Source of the DNA: Paenisporosarcina quisquiliarum
GTDB lineage: Bacteria > Bacillota > Bacilli > Bacillales_A > Planococcaceae
Assembly: GCF_027563315.1 (NCBI RefSeq)
Contig: NZ_JAMKBJ010000003.1
Coordinates: 248,001-312,000, forward strand
Length of the DNA: 64,000 bases
Direction of reading: 5' to 3'
Positions within the stretch are counted from its first letter, which is position 1, and every line of letters begins with the position of its first letter. Below, piece by piece: positions 62,703 to 64,000 of this stretch. The notes below the pieces were generated by a model. The model had not been told where the DNA came from. It saw only the letters and a list, made by a program, of their open reading frames with translations, and made no database searches. The translations under genes were made by a program, and so were the position numbers.

Positions 62703-62940
62703 TGTCAACGACCTTGCCAATGTGCACACATTTCATATATTCCCAGGTAACATCAGTGTAAGGTACTGTAATTTGAAACTCGAATCGACAATTGGGACGT
62801 TTGAAGCATAAGAACGTGTTGTTTCTATACTACAAAGGAATTCTTTTTACCTATAAATTTTCCGAAAAGTATGTATTTTCTGTCTTGTAAGTCATTAGGC
62901 GACATGTTACATTTTTAGTAAGAAGTTAGGAGGTAGTTGC

Positions 62941-63402
62941 TTGCGTAATTGTGACTCGAAATGGATTGATATAAACACTTTTGTCGTTCAACCTATTTTT
63001 GAAGGACCTATGAAAACACATATCATAACGAAAAATGGAGCCTATTCATCAAAGATTTCACAGCTGGAACTCCTAGATTTAGCGTGTATGCGCTATTTTT
63101 CTACATATGAAGGACGAATTCGTGCATCAAGATGGCACACTAACTATCAAAAGAAAACACCTCTATGCATAGCAGAAAACTTAATTGAAGCATTTCCAAC
63201 AATGTCGCCATTACATCCTGAGTGCATGTGGATATTCAATCACTATTTCGAAATTACCCCCTATTCTTCAAAACAATCGATCTTATCATTTTTGACTGGT
63301 CCAGAAATTTTGGTCAATGCATCAAGGCATACAATTGAAAAACAGCAATCTCGCATGGTCATGATGATGCATAAAAGAAATGAATTGGTTAGACACGAAT
63401 AA
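62941..63402 (+). CDS. comK: Competence transcription factor ComK
   Basis: A 153-residue protein matching ComK. NTFVVQPIFEGPMKTHIITKNG, LLDLACMRYFSTYEGRIRASRWHT, KTPLCIAENLIEAFPTMSPLHPECMWIFNHYFEI correspond to the ComK core, where B. subtilis has SCRFFGSSYAGRK, HKPPI and FPTLSSTRPQCGWI. The start is TTG 62941, placed by AGGAGG seven bases upstream. The protein is shorter at the C-terminus than B. subtilis ComK (192 residues). An AAAA-N7-TTTT repeat at 62864-62880 is a weak candidate for autoregulatory binding. Confidence 0.9.
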   Translation: MRNCDSKWIDINTFVVQPIFEGPMKTHIITKNGAYSSKISQLELLDLACMRYFSTYEGRIRASRWHTNYQKKTPLCIAENLIEAFPTMSPLHPECMWIFNHYFEITPYSSKQSILSFLTGPEILVNASRHTIEKQQSRMVMMMHKRNELVRHE

Positions 63403-63440
63403 GCAATTTAGTAAAGTAGCTCTTACTTACATGTAACCGA

Positions 63441-63478
63441 GGACAAAAATGGCATTGCCAAAATTTTGTTCTTTTTTT
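63441..63478 (+). terminator. Likely comK terminator
   Basis: CAAAA-TGGC / GCCA-TTTTG stem with a bulge, followed by seven T. Confidence 0.55.
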
Positions 63479-63489
63479 ATTCAAAAATA

Positions 63490-63517
63490 CGAACATACAT
63501 TCTATTTATGGTATAAT
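63490..63517 (+). promoter_or_regulatory. LexA-box candidate and -10 of toxin promoter
   Basis: CGAACATACATTCT (63490-63503) matches the B. subtilis SOS box CGAACRNRYGTTYC at all but two specified positions. TGGTATAAT (63509-63517) is an extended -10 box just downstream, so LexA there would block transcription of the toxin. Confidence 0.5.
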
Positions 63518-63581
63518 AAACATAACAATTGTGAATGACAGATAGCGGATGATCACTTCCAGCAGAATGGGGGTGATGCTT

Positions 63582-63689
63582 ATGACAAGTTTTGAATCGA
63601 TGAGTTTGCTTATGCAGCTAGCGACTGTGATGATCGGAGGGTTTTCGATGGTTGTAACATTAATTATTTTCTTTGCAAAAAAGAAATAG
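63582..63689 (+). CDS. Small holin-like toxin (type I toxin)
   Basis: A 35-residue peptide beginning MTSFESMSLLMQLATVMIGG, with one membrane helix and ending AKKK. It matches the putative holin-like toxin family (Hol_Tox, related to TxpA/BsrG/YonT-type peptides of Bacillales). GGGGGTGATG precedes the ATG. Excess peptide inserts in the membrane. An antisense RNA gene overlaps its 3' end, making a type I toxin-antitoxin pair. Too short for ordinary gene prediction. Confidence 0.8.
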   Translation: MTSFESMSLLMQLATVMIGGFSMVVTLIIFFAKKK

Positions 63690-63797
63690 CCGTCCTCACG
63701 GGTTAGGCGAGACGGCTATTTCTGGATTAAACTGGATCAACCGCTACTTTGATCATTAGCGATTGTTGACTAGGTGGTGACACACCTAGTCTTTATG
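63684..63797 (-). ncRNA. Candidate antitoxin antisense RNA
   Basis: Predicted from a strong minus-strand promoter (63803-63830) to the terminator at 63686-63721. The stem AATAGCCGTC / GACGGCTATT is followed on the minus strand by TTTCTTTTTT. It includes a hairpin GACTAGGTG / CACCTAGTC (63767-63792) near its 5' end. About 110 nt; its 3' end overlaps the toxin's last codons, as in TxpA/RatA-type loci. Transcription is inferred, not observed. Confidence 0.6.
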
Positions 63798-63802
63798 ATT
63801 TA

Positions 63803-63830
63803 ATTATACACTATTTTTTGCACATCTCAA
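63803..63830 (-). promoter_or_regulatory. Promoter of antisense RNA
   Basis: Minus strand TTGAGA, 16-bp spacer, TATAAT. Confidence 0.7.
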
Positions 63831-63851
63831 AGATTTCTTATGTCTAATCGA

Positions 63852-64000
63852 CTACTTGTTTTTGAGAAGAGACTGTTCTTGTTCAGGTGTTGGTCCAGCT
63901 TTCAACTCTCGATTTCCCGCCCATTGTCTAGTATCTTCCGCAGTCACTTCTAAAGGTCGGATTTTCAATCCATTGTCAATTGCTCGTTGATTTTCAACAA
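63852..64000 (-). CDS. C-terminus of NAD-dependent epimerase/reductase-like protein (partial)
   Basis: The minus-strand frame is open from the window end to TAG at 63852. The visible 49 codons include AIDNGLKIRPLEVTAEDTRQ and ELKAGPTPEQEQSLL, resembling the C-terminal end of NAD-dependent epimerase/dehydratase-like proteins. Most of the gene is outside the window, so the assignment is tentative. Confidence 0.55.
   Translation of the reverse strand, partial: VENQRAIDNGLKIRPLEVTAEDTRQWAGNRELKAGPTPEQEQSLLKNK

Noticed and set aside
62830-62880. A full ComK box (AAAA-N5-TTTT pairs) before comK
   Set aside because: The best inverted repeat has a 7-base spacer and the second box is poor, so it is only mentioned as weak.
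1-64000. tRNA, rRNA, insertion sequences, prophage genes
   Set aside because: No cloverleaf, rRNA segment, transposase or phage structural gene was recognised in reading both strands.

Overview
This is about 64 kb of a low-GC Gram-positive chromosome, most likely a member of the Bacillales family Planococcaceae/Caryophanaceae (Sporosarcina, Paenisporosarcina, Planococcus, Lysinibacillus type). Supporting signs are an S-layer/SLH locus with SecA2, SlaP and CsaB, a TagO-type initiating transferase, NERD, YflT, RsbR, NfrA and ComK homologues, AGGAGG ribosome sites, and frequent GTG/TTG starts. No rRNA, tRNA, CRISPR array, insertion sequence or prophage was seen. The genus is an inference.

Positions 1-44 kb are one large cell-envelope locus. 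It opens with an LCP ligase fragment and tagO (lipid-carrier initiation), then the secA2-slaP pair (dedicated S-layer export). The polymer genes lie at 20-30 kb: an O-antigen ligase/polymerase-like protein, two GT4 glycosyltransferases, galU, a UDP-ManNAc dehydrogenase-like gene, a TagA/WecG/CpsF transferase, csaB and a MurJ-like flippase. CsaB is known to add the pyruvyl ketal that SLH domains bind. Around these are eleven SLH-domain proteins: the major S-layer protein, two different SLH-nucleotidases, a glucosaminidase, an NlpC/P60 peptidase, a subtilase, an amidase, a CAP protein, an SLH-only protein and two of unknown function. Non-SLH envelope genes are interspersed: a phosphodiester glycosidase, an acyltransferase, NlpC/P60, an M14 peptidase and VanZ. 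The region therefore encodes most of what is needed to make, export, anchor and remodel an S-layer.

From 44 to 64 kb the content is ordinary core/accessory genome: a NERD protein, a gntR-aminotransferase-rocB operon, an XRE-cupin regulator, an EamA transporter, yhdT-panF, a MarR regulator, a DEDDh exonuclease, brnQ, a GGDEF protein, and a stress cluster (yflT with a good SigB promoter, and an RsbR paralogue). The end holds nfrA, a small sigma factor divergent from comK, a short type I toxin-antitoxin locus and the end of an epimerase-like gene.

The least explained signal is in intergenic DNA. Arrays with an exact 21-bp period occur at three sites (5.65, 45.3-46.0, 60.3 kb), with a two-unit version at 50.74 kb. 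Each has its own core sequence but the same layout. Two of them (5.65 and 60.3 kb) are followed at similar distance by near-identical 19-bp hairpins, so they form one composite element. The third is built into a 197-bp super-repeat with perfect or near-perfect palindromes between blocks.
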